In this document: positions 1 to 8,150 of the stretch, piece by piece
How positions within the stretch are numbered: the first letter of the stretch is position 1
Layout: each line of letters begins with the position of its first letter
Source: Actinomycetota bacterium
Lineage (GTDB): Bacteria; Actinomycetota; Acidimicrobiia; Acidimicrobiales; JAHWKP01
Length of the DNA stretch: 15,099 bases
Assembly: GCA_019347775.1 (NCBI GenBank)
Contig: JAHWKP010000023.1
Coordinates: 1-15,099, forward strand
Reading direction: 5' to 3'
Program-made: the position numbers and the translations under genes
The notes under the pieces: generated by a model
What the model was told of the DNA's origin: nothing
Databases searched by the model: none
What the model saw: only the letters and a program-made list of their open reading frames with translations

Positions 1-176
1 TGGGTGCCGAGTGGGTTGCTCAGCAGGGGAACAGTCTGGAGCCGAAGGTGTACATGATCCCGCCCGACATCGACCGCGAGATCGCCCGCCTGAAGCTGGA
101 CACGATGGGCGTCGAGATCGACCGCCTCACCCCGGCCCAGGAGGAGTACCTAGCCAGCTGGACCACCGGCACCTAA
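1..176 (+). CDS. ahcY: S-adenosylhomocysteine hydrolase, C-terminal end (partial)
   Basis: This is the last 57 codons of a gene that begins before the window; the reading frame uses codons starting at position 3 and ends with TAA at 174-176. The peptide contains KVYMIPPDIDREIARLKLD, followed by a MGVEIDRLTPAQEEYL segment and the tail ASWTTGT. This matches the C-terminus of S-adenosyl-L-homocysteine hydrolase of the shorter, archaeal/Thermotoga-like type, which ends in a YL-SW-GT tail rather than the ...YRY tail of the eukaryal/proteobacterial form. The enzyme is a cytosolic, NAD-dependent tetramer that reversibly splits S-adenosylhomocysteine into adenosine and homocysteine, removing the product inhibitor of methyltransferases. 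The catalytic core lies outside the window, so only the tail supports the call. Its stop is followed by the palindromic repeats, so it is probably not part of the hut transcript. Confidence 0.85.
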   Translation, partial: GAEWVAQQGNSLEPKVYMIPPDIDREIARLKLDTMGVEIDRLTPAQEEYLASWTTGT

Positions 177-194
177 CCCGCGCCGCATAATCCG

Positions 195-242
195 TTCCGG
201 GCGTACTTTTGCTGTCCTATGCCGGGCTAAGTACGCCCACTC
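195..242. repeat. Palindromic element, copy A (GGGCGTACTT / AAGTACGCCC)
   Basis: Perfect 10-bp inverted repeat: 199-208 GGGCGTACTT pairs with 229-238 AAGTACGCCC, around a 20-nt spacer. It is preceded by TTCC and followed by ACTC, and the same flanks occur in copy B 62 bp downstream. No T-run follows, so it is not a classic intrinsic terminator, although it lies 22 nt after the ahcY stop. Confidence 0.8.
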
Positions 243-256
243 AGACACCCGACCCA

Positions 257-303
257 TTCCGGGCGTACTTTGCTGCCCCAGTCGGGGCAAAGTACGCCCA
301 CTC
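257..303. repeat. Palindromic element, copy B (longer stem)
   Basis: Second copy of the element at 195-242, with the same TTCC start and CACTC end. The stem is better here: 261-271 pairs with 289-299 (11 bp), then, after a 3-nt bulge (272-274), 275-279 GCCCC pairs with 284-288 GGGGC around the tetraloop AGTC. The arms are conserved between copies while the inner part differs, as expected for a mobile REP-like intergenic repeat or for paired binding sites. It lies 45 bp before the hutH start. Confidence 0.8.
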
Positions 304-334
304 GGGCGGGGGCGACCGGAACGGGGCGCCTGGC

Positions 335-340
335 TAACGT
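335..340 (+). promoter_or_regulatory. Possible -10 box of a leaderless hut operon promoter
   Basis: TAACGT fits the actinobacterial TAnnnT -10 pattern and ends 7 nt before the GTG chosen for hutH. Transcription would then begin at or next to the start codon, giving a leaderless mRNA, which agrees with the lack of a Shine-Dalgarno sequence. No good -35 box is visible (about GCGACC at 312-317), so this is tentative. Confidence 0.25.
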
Positions 341-347
341 CCGGGCG

Positions 348-1880
348 GTGGAGGTCGTCGTCGAGGGGCCGGGCCTCACCAGCGAGGACGTGATCGCCGT
401 GGCCCGCGACGGCGCCCAGGTCAGCATCGGGCAACAGGCACAGGCCGCGCTGGCGGCGTCGCGGGACGTCATCGACAAGCTGGTGTCGTCAGACGAGCCT
501 GTCTATGGCGTGTCGACGGGGTTCGGTGCCCTGGCGACGGTGTTCATCCCGTCTGACCGCAGAGTCGAACTGCAGGCCGCCCTGATCCGCTCTCACGCCG
601 CCGGCGTCGGGCCGGCCATCGAGCCCGAAGTCGTACGGGCCACTATGTTGTTGCGGCTGCGTTCGCTGTGCATGGGTTACTCCGGCGTCAGGCCGTTGCT
701 CGCCGAGCAGCTCGCCGCCCTCCTCAACGCCGGGATCACGCCGGTGGTCCCCGAGCACGGATCGCTCGGGTGCAGCGGCGATCTCGCCCCGCTCGCCCAC
801 ATCGCCCTCGCTCTGATGGGGGAGGGCGAGACCAACGGGCCGGACGGGGAGCTGACCGACGCAGGCGCGGCACTCGCGGCCGCCTCGATCGAACCAGTGG
901 AGCTGCAGACCAAGGAGGGACTGGCGCTCATCAACGGCACCGACGGAATGCTCGCCCACCTCGTGCTGGCCTGCGCCGACACTGCTCTTCTGTTGCGCAC
1001 CGCAGAGATCGCGGCGGCCATGAGCATCGAGGCGCTGTTGGGCACCGACCGCACCTTTGCCCCCGACCTAACGCGGCTGCGGCCCCAGCCCGGACAGGCA
1101 GTCAGCGCCCGCAACCTGGTGCGACTGCTCGACGGATCTCAGATCGTCGCGTCTCATCGCTCCGACCACGCCCGCGTGCAGGACGCCTACTCCCTGCGAT
1201 GCGCGCCCCAGGTGACCGGAGCAGCGCGCGACACCCTGGAATGGGTAAGGGGCGTCGCCGACCGCGAACTCGAAGCGGCCATCGATAACCCGGTGGTGTT
1301 GCCCGACGGACAGGTGGCATCCAGCGGCAACTTTCACGGAGCACCCCTCGCGCTGGCGGCCGACTTCCTCGCGATCGCGGCGTGCGACGTCGGCTCCATC
1401 GCCGAACGTCGTATCGACCGGCTGATGGACCACACCCGTTCTGACGGACTGCCGCCGTTCCTCGGCCTCGACCCGGGGGTCGACTCAGGATTGATGATTG
1501 CCCACTACAGCGCGGCCGCGCTGGTGGCGGAGAACCGGCGGCTGGCCGCGCCCGCCAGTGTCGACACCATCCCGACCTCCGCAATGCAAGAGGATCATGT
1601 GTCGATGGGGTGGGCCGCTTGTCGAAAGCTGCGCACGCTGCTGACGAACCTCCGCGGGATCGTCGCCATCGAACTGCTCTCTGCGGCACGCGCCGTCGAC
1701 CTGCGGGCCCCTCTACATCCCGCTCCGGCGACGGCCCGAGTCGTCGCGGCCGTGCGCGAACGGGTCGAAGGCCCGGCCCATGATCGCTACGTGTCGCCCG
1801 AGATAGCCGCCGTCGACCAGCTCGTGGCCGACGGCACGGTGGTAGCGGCGGCCGAGTCAGAGATAGGCCCGCTCGAGTGA
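348..1880 (+). CDS. hutH: Histidine ammonia-lyase (histidase)
   Basis: First enzyme of histidine degradation: it removes ammonia from L-histidine to give urocanate, in the cytosol. The 510-aa product has the usual family length. The MIO-forming triad lies in GSLGCSGDLAPLAH, with Cys142-Ser143-Gly144; Ser143 has the same number as the catalytic Ser143 of Pseudomonas putida HutH, and Tyr53 in VYGVSTGFG also matches the P. putida number. This agreement is the main reason for choosing GTG at 348 over a TTG at 270 that lies inside the palindromic repeat. Other family landmarks are VQDAYSLRCAPQ (about 277-288), NFHGAPLALAADF and MQEDHVSMGW near Glu414. The first MIO residue is Cys rather than the common Ala; as I remember it, this variant also occurs in other actinobacterial HutH proteins. 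There is no clear Shine-Dalgarno site. The stop overlaps the hutU start by 4 nt (GTGA). No hut regulator gene is adjacent. Confidence 0.95.
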   Translation: MEVVVEGPGLTSEDVIAVARDGAQVSIGQQAQAALAASRDVIDKLVSSDEPVYGVSTGFGALATVFIPSDRRVELQAALIRSHAAGVGPAIEPEVVRATMLLRLRSLCMGYSGVRPLLAEQLAALLNAGITPVVPEHGSLGCSGDLAPLAHIALALMGEGETNGPDGELTDAGAALAAASIEPVELQTKEGLALINGTDGMLAHLVLACADTALLLRTAEIAAAMSIEALLGTDRTFAPDLTRLRPQPGQAVSARNLVRLLDGSQIVASHRSDHARVQDAYSLRCAPQVTGAARDTLEWVRGVADRELEAAIDNPVVLPDGQVASSGNFHGAPLALAADFLAIAACDVGSIAERRIDRLMDHTRSDGLPPFLGLDPGVDSGLMIAHYSAAALVAENRRLAAPASVDTIPTSAMQEDHVSMGWAACRKLRTLLTNLRGIVAIELLSAARAVDLRAPLHPAPATARVVAAVRERVEGPAHDRYVSPEIAAVDQLVADGTVVAAAESEIGPLE

Positions 1881-3532
1881 CCGGCGCTCGCCCGGTGCGG
1901 GCCGCCCGCGGCAACACGCTGTCGTGCAAGGGCTGGCAACAGGAGGCCGCCCTGCGTTGCCTGATGAACAACCTCGATCCCGAGGTGGCCGAGAACCCCG
2001 ACGACCTCGTTGTCTACGGCGGCCGGGGCAAGGCGGCCCGGGACTGGGACTGTTTCGATGCGATTGTGCGCTCGCTCGAGGGGCTCGCAAACGACGAGAC
2101 GCTGCTCGTGCAGAGCGGCAAGCCCGTCGGCATCTTCCACACCCACGACATGGCGCCTCGTGTCCTCATCTCCAACTCGATGCTCGTGCCCGACTGGGCG
2201 ACGTGGGAGGACTTCTGGGAACTCGAGGCCGCGGGACTGACGGCCTACGGCCAGATGACGGCCGGGTCCTGGATCTACATCGGCACGCAGGGGATCCTGC
2301 AAGGCACCTTCCAGACCTTCGCCGCGGTCGCCGATCAGCGTTTCGACGGCTCGCTCGCCGGACGACTGGTCCTCACCGCCGGCCTGGGCGGAATGGGCGG
2401 GGCGCAACCCCTGGCCATCACCATGAACGGGGGAGTAGCCCTCTGCGTCGAGATCGACCCGGCTCGCGTGGAGCGCAGACTTCGGGAGGGGTATCTCGAT
2501 GAGCAGGCCGATTCGCTTGACGACGCACTCGCCCGGTGCGCGGCGGCGGTGGCCGACGCCCGACCACTCTCGGTCGGCGTGGTCGCCAACGCGGCCGAGG
2601 CCTTCCCGTCGCTGCTGGACAGCGACGCCCCGGTCGATGTCGTCACGGACCAGACCTCGGCCCACGATCCCCTCTACGGCTACCTGCCCTCCGATGTCTC
2701 GGTGGAGGCGGCCGCTCGGCTTCGCGAAGAGCAGCCCAAGGAATACGTCCGCCGAGCGCGCCAGTCCATGGCCCGGCACTGCGCGGCCATGGTGGGCTTC
2801 GCCCGCAAGGGGGCCGAGGTCTTCGACTACGGCAACAACCTCCGGGGCGAAGCCAAACTCGGCGGCTTCGAGGACGCCTTCGCCTATCCGGGCTTCGTGC
2901 CGGCATATCTGCGCCCCCTCTTCTGCGAGGGCAAGGGGCCGTTTCGATGGGTCGCGCTGTCCGGTGAGGAGAAGGACATCGCCCTTACCGACGTCGCGCT
3001 TCTGAGCGCCTTTCCCGACGAGCCCCTTCTCCAGCGCTGGCTGGCCATGGCGCCGAACCACGTGCAGTTCCAAGGCCTGCCCGCCCGGATCTGCTGGCTG
3101 GGACTCGGCCAGCGGGAGGAGGCGGGCCAGTTGTTCAACGAGCTCGTCGCGTCGGGCAAAGTCCAGGCACCCATCGTCATCGGCCGCGACCACCTCGACT
3201 CCGGATCCGTCGCCTCCCCGTACCGGGAAACCGAGGCCATGGCCGACGGATCCGACGCCATCGCCGACTGGCCCATCCTCAACGCCCTCTTGAACACGGC
3301 GTCGGGCGCGTCGTGGGTGGCCGTGCACCACGGCGGCGGCGTCGGGATGGGCAAGTCCATCCATGCCGGGGCCCAAGTCGTGGTCGACGGCTCTGACATC
3401 GCGGGCCGCCGCGCCAACCTCGTGTTGCGCAACGATCCAGGCACCGGGGTGATGCGACATGCCGATGCCGGTTACGACCGCGCGGTCGCGGTGGCGGCCC
3501 GCGAGAACATTCAGCTGCCGATGATCAGTTGA
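1877..3532 (+). CDS. hutU: Urocanate hydratase (urocanase)
   Basis: Second step of the pathway: adds water to urocanate, with a tightly bound NAD+ acting as electrophile, to form 4-imidazolone-5-propionate. The 551-aa length is normal (about 555). The family N-terminal block NTLSCKGWQQEAALRCLMNN is present around residues 13-32. The glycine-rich NAD-binding segment GLGGMGGAQ is at 169-177. The urocanase signature FQGLPARICW is at 398-407, containing Cys406, the counterpart of the conserved active-site Cys410 of the P. putida enzyme. The start is GTG at 1877, overlapping the hutH stop in the GTGA arrangement typical of translational coupling; the next gene also overlaps its stop. No truncation or missing motif is seen. 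Confidence 0.96.
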   Translation: MTGARPVRAARGNTLSCKGWQQEAALRCLMNNLDPEVAENPDDLVVYGGRGKAARDWDCFDAIVRSLEGLANDETLLVQSGKPVGIFHTHDMAPRVLISNSMLVPDWATWEDFWELEAAGLTAYGQMTAGSWIYIGTQGILQGTFQTFAAVADQRFDGSLAGRLVLTAGLGGMGGAQPLAITMNGGVALCVEIDPARVERRLREGYLDEQADSLDDALARCAAAVADARPLSVGVVANAAEAFPSLLDSDAPVDVVTDQTSAHDPLYGYLPSDVSVEAAARLREEQPKEYVRRARQSMARHCAAMVGFARKGAEVFDYGNNLRGEAKLGGFEDAFAYPGFVPAYLRPLFCEGKGPFRWVALSGEEKDIALTDVALLSAFPDEPLLQRWLAMAPNHVQFQGLPARICWLGLGQREEAGQLFNELVASGKVQAPIVIGRDHLDSGSVASPYRETEAMADGSDAIADWPILNALLNTASGASWVAVHHGGGVGMGKSIHAGAQVVVDGSDIAGRRANLVLRNDPGTGVMRHADAGYDRAVAVAARENIQLPMIS

Positions 3533-4713
3533 GAGCGCTCGGGGATCTGATCGTCCGGCGCGCCGCCAAGATGCTGACCAACTGCGGCGATGCGCCGGTG
3601 TTCGAAGGACCGGCCGCGGTGATCATCCGCGACGGGCGCGTCGCCAAGGTTGTGTCGGAGCTGGATCTGCGCGACGAGTTGGCCGGGTCATCGGATGCGC
3701 CAGAACTCGACGCGGAAGGCCGCGCCGTCATCCCCGGCTTCGTCGACGCCCACACTCATCTCGTGTTCGCAGGTGACAGGGCCGACGAGTTCGCGGCCCG
3801 TCTCGAGGGACGGCGCTACGAGGCCGGCGGCATCATGCGCACCGTCGAAGCGACCCGGGCGGCCAGCCTGGACGATCTCGTCGCCGGCATCGTCGAGCGG
3901 GCAGGACGCTGTCTCGACGGGGGCACCACCACCATCGAGGTGAAGTCCGGTTACGGCCTCGAGACCGAGACGGAGCGTCGGTGCCTCGAAGCCATACAGC
4001 GGGCCGGCGACCTGGTAGAGCCCGAGCTGGTGGCCACCTTCCTGGGAGCGCATCTGAATCCCGAGCCCGGATACATCGACATGTTGATCGAGGAGATGCT
4101 TCCGGTGTGCGCTCCGCTCGCTTCGAGCTGTGATGCTTTCTGTGACGTCGGAGCGCTCTCGGTGGACGAGTCGCGCCGAGTCCTGCTCGTCGGCAAGGAG
4201 CACGGTCTGACCCCCCGGCTGCACGCCGAGGAACTGGATCACACCGGAGGGGCTCAGCTCGCCGCCGAACTCGGCTGCGCATCGGCCGACCACCTGGTGC
4301 ACGCGAGCAACGAAGATGCCGCGGCTCTCGCCGCCGCGGGCGTGGTGCCCGTGCTCTTGCCGGCGACCAGCTTCTCGTTGCGGTCCTCCTACGCCGATGC
4401 CCGGCGCTTTCTAGACGCGGGCGCCGAGATCGCCCTGGCGACCGACTGCAACCCTGGGACGTCCTATACGACGTCGATGCCCTTCGTGGTGGCGCTGGCA
4501 TGCAGCGTCTACGGCCTGTCCGCCACCGAAGCCGTACGAGCCGCCACCGCCGGAGGAGCCAAGGCCCTGCGCCGCGACGACATCGGGATCGTGGGCCCGG
4601 GCGCACGGGGCGACCTCGTCGTGATCGACGGCGAGGACTGGGTGGACCTCGCCTACCACCCGGGTATGGACACCATCGCCCACGCCGTGAAGGAAGGAAG
4701 CATCGTCCGGTGA
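3529..4713 (+). CDS. hutI: Imidazolonepropionase
   Basis: Third step: a metal-dependent amidohydrolase that opens the ring of 4-imidazolone-5-propionate to give N-formimino-L-glutamate. The 394 residues form the usual composite beta-sandwich plus TIM barrel. Visible metal ligands are His75 and His77 in DAHTHLVFAGDR, His232 in LHAEELDHTGG and Asp306 in LATDCNPGTSYT, corresponding to H80, H82, H249 and D324 of the Bacillus subtilis enzyme. The segments GGIMRTVEATR and VKSGYGLETETE are also typical of HutI. The start is most likely TTG at 3529, overlapping the hutU stop (TTGA); it keeps the N-terminal strand LGDLIVRRA, which homologs have. The alternative ATG at 3571 (residue 15) would delete it. 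Confidence 0.94.
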   Translation: MRALGDLIVRRAAKMLTNCGDAPVFEGPAAVIIRDGRVAKVVSELDLRDELAGSSDAPELDAEGRAVIPGFVDAHTHLVFAGDRADEFAARLEGRRYEAGGIMRTVEATRAASLDDLVAGIVERAGRCLDGGTTTIEVKSGYGLETETERRCLEAIQRAGDLVEPELVATFLGAHLNPEPGYIDMLIEEMLPVCAPLASSCDAFCDVGALSVDESRRVLLVGKEHGLTPRLHAEELDHTGGAQLAAELGCASADHLVHASNEDAAALAAAGVVPVLLPATSFSLRSSYADARRFLDAGAEIALATDCNPGTSYTTSMPFVVALACSVYGLSATEAVRAATAGGAKALRRDDIGIVGPGARGDLVVIDGEDWVDLAYHPGMDTIAHAVKEGSIVR

Positions 4714-4720
4714 ACGGCCA

Positions 4721-5545
4721 ATGAGCCAGGAATGGCCCACTGCCTCAGAGTGGCTGGCGAGCAATCGGGAGGGCGGGCTCGTCGTCGCGGCCATGCCGAT
4801 CTCGGAACACGCGGTGACGTCGTCGGCGGCCTACGACCGCGCCCCAGGCGAGATCCGGACTCGCCTGGCAAAGCTGTCGTCATTCCATGGCGAACGGGGC
4901 ATCGACCTCCGAGACGTGGCGGTGGTCGACCGGGGCGATTCAGGCGCGCCTCCCACTCTGGACGCGCTGCTGACCATCGTTATCGGTGGCCACAACGCCG
5001 TCACCTTCCACTCGCTTTCGGCGGCCGGAGATCTCGCCGGCTGGGGGTTGCTCACCCTCGACGCCCACCACGATGTGCGCTCCTACCGGCCCGGCGCGGT
5101 CGGTAACGGCTCGCCCGTCAGGGCCCTGATCGACGCGGGGCTCCCGGGCTCCAACGTGGTGCAGATCGGTATCCATGGTTTCTCCAATGCGGCCGCCGAC
5201 CGGCAATGGTGCCTGGACCAGGGCGTCACGGTGCTCGGCCCCCACGACATCGACCAGGTGAGCGCCCAGCTCGACCGGTTGGCGCAGCGCTGCGACCGGA
5301 TCTACGTCGATCGCGATATCGACGTGCTCGACCGTGCCTTCGCCCCGGGATGTCCCGGCGCCCGCCCGGGCGGGATCACGCCCCGCCAACTGTTCGACGC
5401 AGCCTTCATCGCCGGGGCCCACGGCTCGGTCGCGGCGGCCGACATCGTCGAGGTCGATCCCACCTCCGACGTCGCCCACATAACCACCGACGCCGCGGCG
5501 CTCACGCTCCTGAATCTGGCCGCCGGCTTCTCCACCCGCCAGTAG
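4721..5545 (+). CDS. hutG: Formimidoylglutamase (arginase/ureohydrolase family)
   Basis: Probable last step: hydrolysis of N-formimino-L-glutamate to L-glutamate and formamide at a dinuclear manganese site. The 274-aa product belongs to the arginase/agmatinase superfamily. Motif 2 is DAHHD at 114-118, which holds the ligands equivalent to arginase D124, H126 and D128. Motif 3 is YVDRDIDVLDRAFAPG with Asp199 and Asp201 (arginase D232, D234), followed by a PGG turn. The first metal motif, normally GGDHS, reads G-G-His91-Asn92-Ala93, so the usual His ligand is Asn and a His sits one place earlier. The hut location makes formimidoylglutamase more likely than agmatinase or arginase, but the motif does not distinguish substrates. 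The ATG lies 7 nt after the hutI stop with only a weak ribosome-binding site, suggesting coupled translation. Confidence 0.87.
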   Translation: MSQEWPTASEWLASNREGGLVVAAMPISEHAVTSSAAYDRAPGEIRTRLAKLSSFHGERGIDLRDVAVVDRGDSGAPPTLDALLTIVIGGHNAVTFHSLSAAGDLAGWGLLTLDAHHDVRSYRPGAVGNGSPVRALIDAGLPGSNVVQIGIHGFSNAAADRQWCLDQGVTVLGPHDIDQVSAQLDRLAQRCDRIYVDRDIDVLDRAFAPGCPGARPGGITPRQLFDAAFIAGAHGSVAAADIVEVDPTSDVAHITTDAAALTLLNLAAGFSTRQ

Positions 5546-5556
5546 GTTCGACGCGG

Positions 5557-6491
<935 letters not shown>

Positions 6492-6492
<1 letters not shown>

Positions 6493-7280
6493 TGCTGGCC
6501 ACGGCGACGGCGCGGTGGCCGTTCACCCGAGCGGTGGAGCGCGAGATCCGCGTGTTCTCCAGGCTCTGGAGGGGCACCGTCTTCTCGACGTTCCTCAACC
6601 CCATCGTGTTTCTCCTGGCGATGGGAATCGGAGTTGGCGGCATGGTCGACGAGCACTCCGGCGAGGTGGCCGGCGTGCACTATCTCGCCTTCGTGGTGCC
6701 CGGGATCATGGCCGCCAGCGCCATGCAGACCGCGGCGGGCGACTCCCTGTGGCGGGTACTGGCGGGACTCAAGTGGATGCGGTTCTTCCATGCCATGGTG
6801 GCGACGCCGCTGACCCCCGCCGACGTCTACGCCGGCAAAGTGACGTGGACCGGCATGCGGATCGTGATGTCGTCCAGTGTGTTCCTGGGCGTCGCCACGG
6901 TGTTCGGCGGAGTCCTGTCGCCGCTTGGGCTGCTGGCCATACCGTCGGCGGTTCTAACCGCGGTCACGTTCGCGGCGGTGATCACGGCTTACGCGGCGAC
7001 CCAGGACAGCGAGGCCAAGTTCGCGGTCGTCTACCGCCTGGGCGTGATCCCTCTCTTCCTGTTCTCGGGGACCTTCTTCCCGGTGTCGCAGCTCCCGGAC
7101 TGGGTCGAGCCGCTGTCGCGGCTCTCGCCGCTCTATTACGGAGTGGAGCTGTGCCGGATGTTCACGACCGGCGATCCCCGGTGGGGCGTCGCCTTGGTCG
7201 ACGTAGTGGTGCTCATCGGGATCGCCGCACTGGGCTGGCGCTGGGGCACGCGCAGCTTCACCAGGCGGTTGACGACGTGA
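6492..7280 (+). CDS. ABC-2 type exporter permease 1 (NodJ-like)
   Basis: Integral membrane subunit of the exporter whose ATPase is encoded just upstream. The 262-aa length equals that of typical NodJ proteins. About six hydrophobic segments are visible, roughly at residues 31-51, 63-82, 123-142, 145-168, 182-197 and 231-250. The segment PLFLFSGTFFPVSQLPDWV, followed by LSPLYYGVEL, is the characteristic ABC-2 block near the C-terminus. ATG at 6492 overlaps the ATPase stop by one base; a GTG one codon earlier is an alternative. The open frame reaching back to 5718 is shadow sequence inside the ATPase gene. The stop overlaps the GTG of the second permease (GTGA), so the pair is probably made together and may form a heterodimer. 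Substrate unknown. Confidence 0.9.
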
Positions 7281-8128
7281 GTACTAGAGGCGGGGGGGTC
7301 GGGGCGTTCCGCACGTCCCCACCGCCAGCGATGAGCGCTCGCGCGAAGAGCCAGTGGCAAAGTCCTGTTAGAAGGGCGATGCACATCGTCGAGCGCAACG
7401 TGCGGGCCTACGGCAATCAACTCTTTGGGTTGCTGAGCGCGTTCTTCGAGCCCGTTCTGTACTTCTTCTCCATCGGAATCGGCGTCGGCATGTTGGTGGG
7501 AGACGTCACCACCGCCGGCGGCCAGAGCGTCTCCTACCGGTCGTTCGTTGCCCCCGGCCTCATGGCGGTCGCAGCGATGAACGGCTCCATCTTCGACACC
7601 ACTTTTAACTTCTTCATGAAGCTCAGGATGGCCAAGACCTACGACGCCGTGCTGGCCACGCCGATGGGAGTCCACGACGTCGCCGCCGGCGAGGTCGTCT
7701 GGGCTCTCAGCCGGGGATCGCTGCAGGCCTTGGCCTTCCTGGTCGTCATGGCCGCCATGGGCTTGATCGAGTCGGTCTGGGCGCTATTCGCCCTACCGGC
7801 GGCGCTTCTCATCGGGATGGCCTTCGCGGGCGCCGGCCTCGCCGCGGCCACGTGGATCCGCTCCTTCGTGGACTTCGACTACATCGCCCTCGCTCTGATC
7901 CCGCTCTTTCTGTTCTCCGGGGTCTTCTTCCCGCTGAGTCGCTATCCGGACGCGGTCGGCAGCGTGGTGGCCGTGACACCGCTGTACCAGGGGGTCGAGT
8001 TGCTTCGGGGCCTGGTCCTCGGTGAGGTCGGTCCCGGGTTGCTGATCAACGTCGCCTATCTGGCGATCATGGGTCTGGGTGGAATGCGCATCGCCGGAGT
8101 TCGCCTGGGAAGGTTGCTCCAGCCTTAG
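7277..8128 (+). CDS. ABC-2 type exporter permease 2 (NodJ-like)
   Basis: Second membrane subunit, a paralogue of the preceding gene. It shares the order of features: a VERN motif before the first membrane span (about 44-66), then spans near 88-104, 146-163, 167-193 and 211-230, and a terminal span near 254-275. It has the matching block PLFLFSGVFFPLSRYPDAV, then TPLYQGVELLRGL. Two starts are possible: GTG at 7277 (283 aa), in a GTGA overlap with permease 1 and with AGGCGG 8 nt upstream, or ATG at 7331 (265 aa) without a ribosome-binding site. I prefer 7277 because of the coupling and because related permeases carry a similar proline-containing lead before the first span. Two unlike permeases with one ATPase suggest a heteromeric exporter. 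Confidence 0.88.
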   Translation: MSTRGGGVGAFRTSPPPAMSARAKSQWQSPVRRAMHIVERNVRAYGNQLFGLLSAFFEPVLYFFSIGIGVGMLVGDVTTAGGQSVSYRSFVAPGLMAVAAMNGSIFDTTFNFFMKLRMAKTYDAVLATPMGVHDVAAGEVVWALSRGSLQALAFLVVMAAMGLIESVWALFALPAALLIGMAFAGAGLAAATWIRSFVDFDYIALALIPLFLFSGVFFPLSRYPDAVGSVVAVTPLYQGVELLRGLVLGEVGPGLLINVAYLAIMGLGGMRIAGVRLGRLLQP

Positions 8129-8150
8129 TTCGTCACCAGCGGTTCGTATC

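Noticed and set aside
195..303. CRISPR array or intrinsic terminator in the ahcY-hutH gap
   Set aside because: Only two copies exist, the repeat arms are inverted rather than simple direct repeats with unique spacers, and no T-run follows either hairpin.
270..347. N-terminal extension of hutH from a TTG at 270
   Set aside because: The TTG lies in the arm of the palindromic repeat and the extra 26 residues have no family counterpart, whereas GTG 348 puts Ser143 and Tyr53 at their standard numbers.
1787..3460. 557-codon open frame on the minus strand opposite hutU
   Set aside because: It is an antisense shadow in high-GC DNA: the plus strand encodes a full urocanase with all motifs, and the minus-strand product shows no recognisable family, only the composition expected of a mirrored frame.
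5206..5556. N-terminal extension of the exporter ATPase back to 5206
   Set aside because: The added 117 residues overlap hutG out of frame and are Arg/Pro-rich; the ABC domain starts normally from ATG 5557. The same reasoning removes the extensions of permease 1 (5718) and permease 2 (6515).
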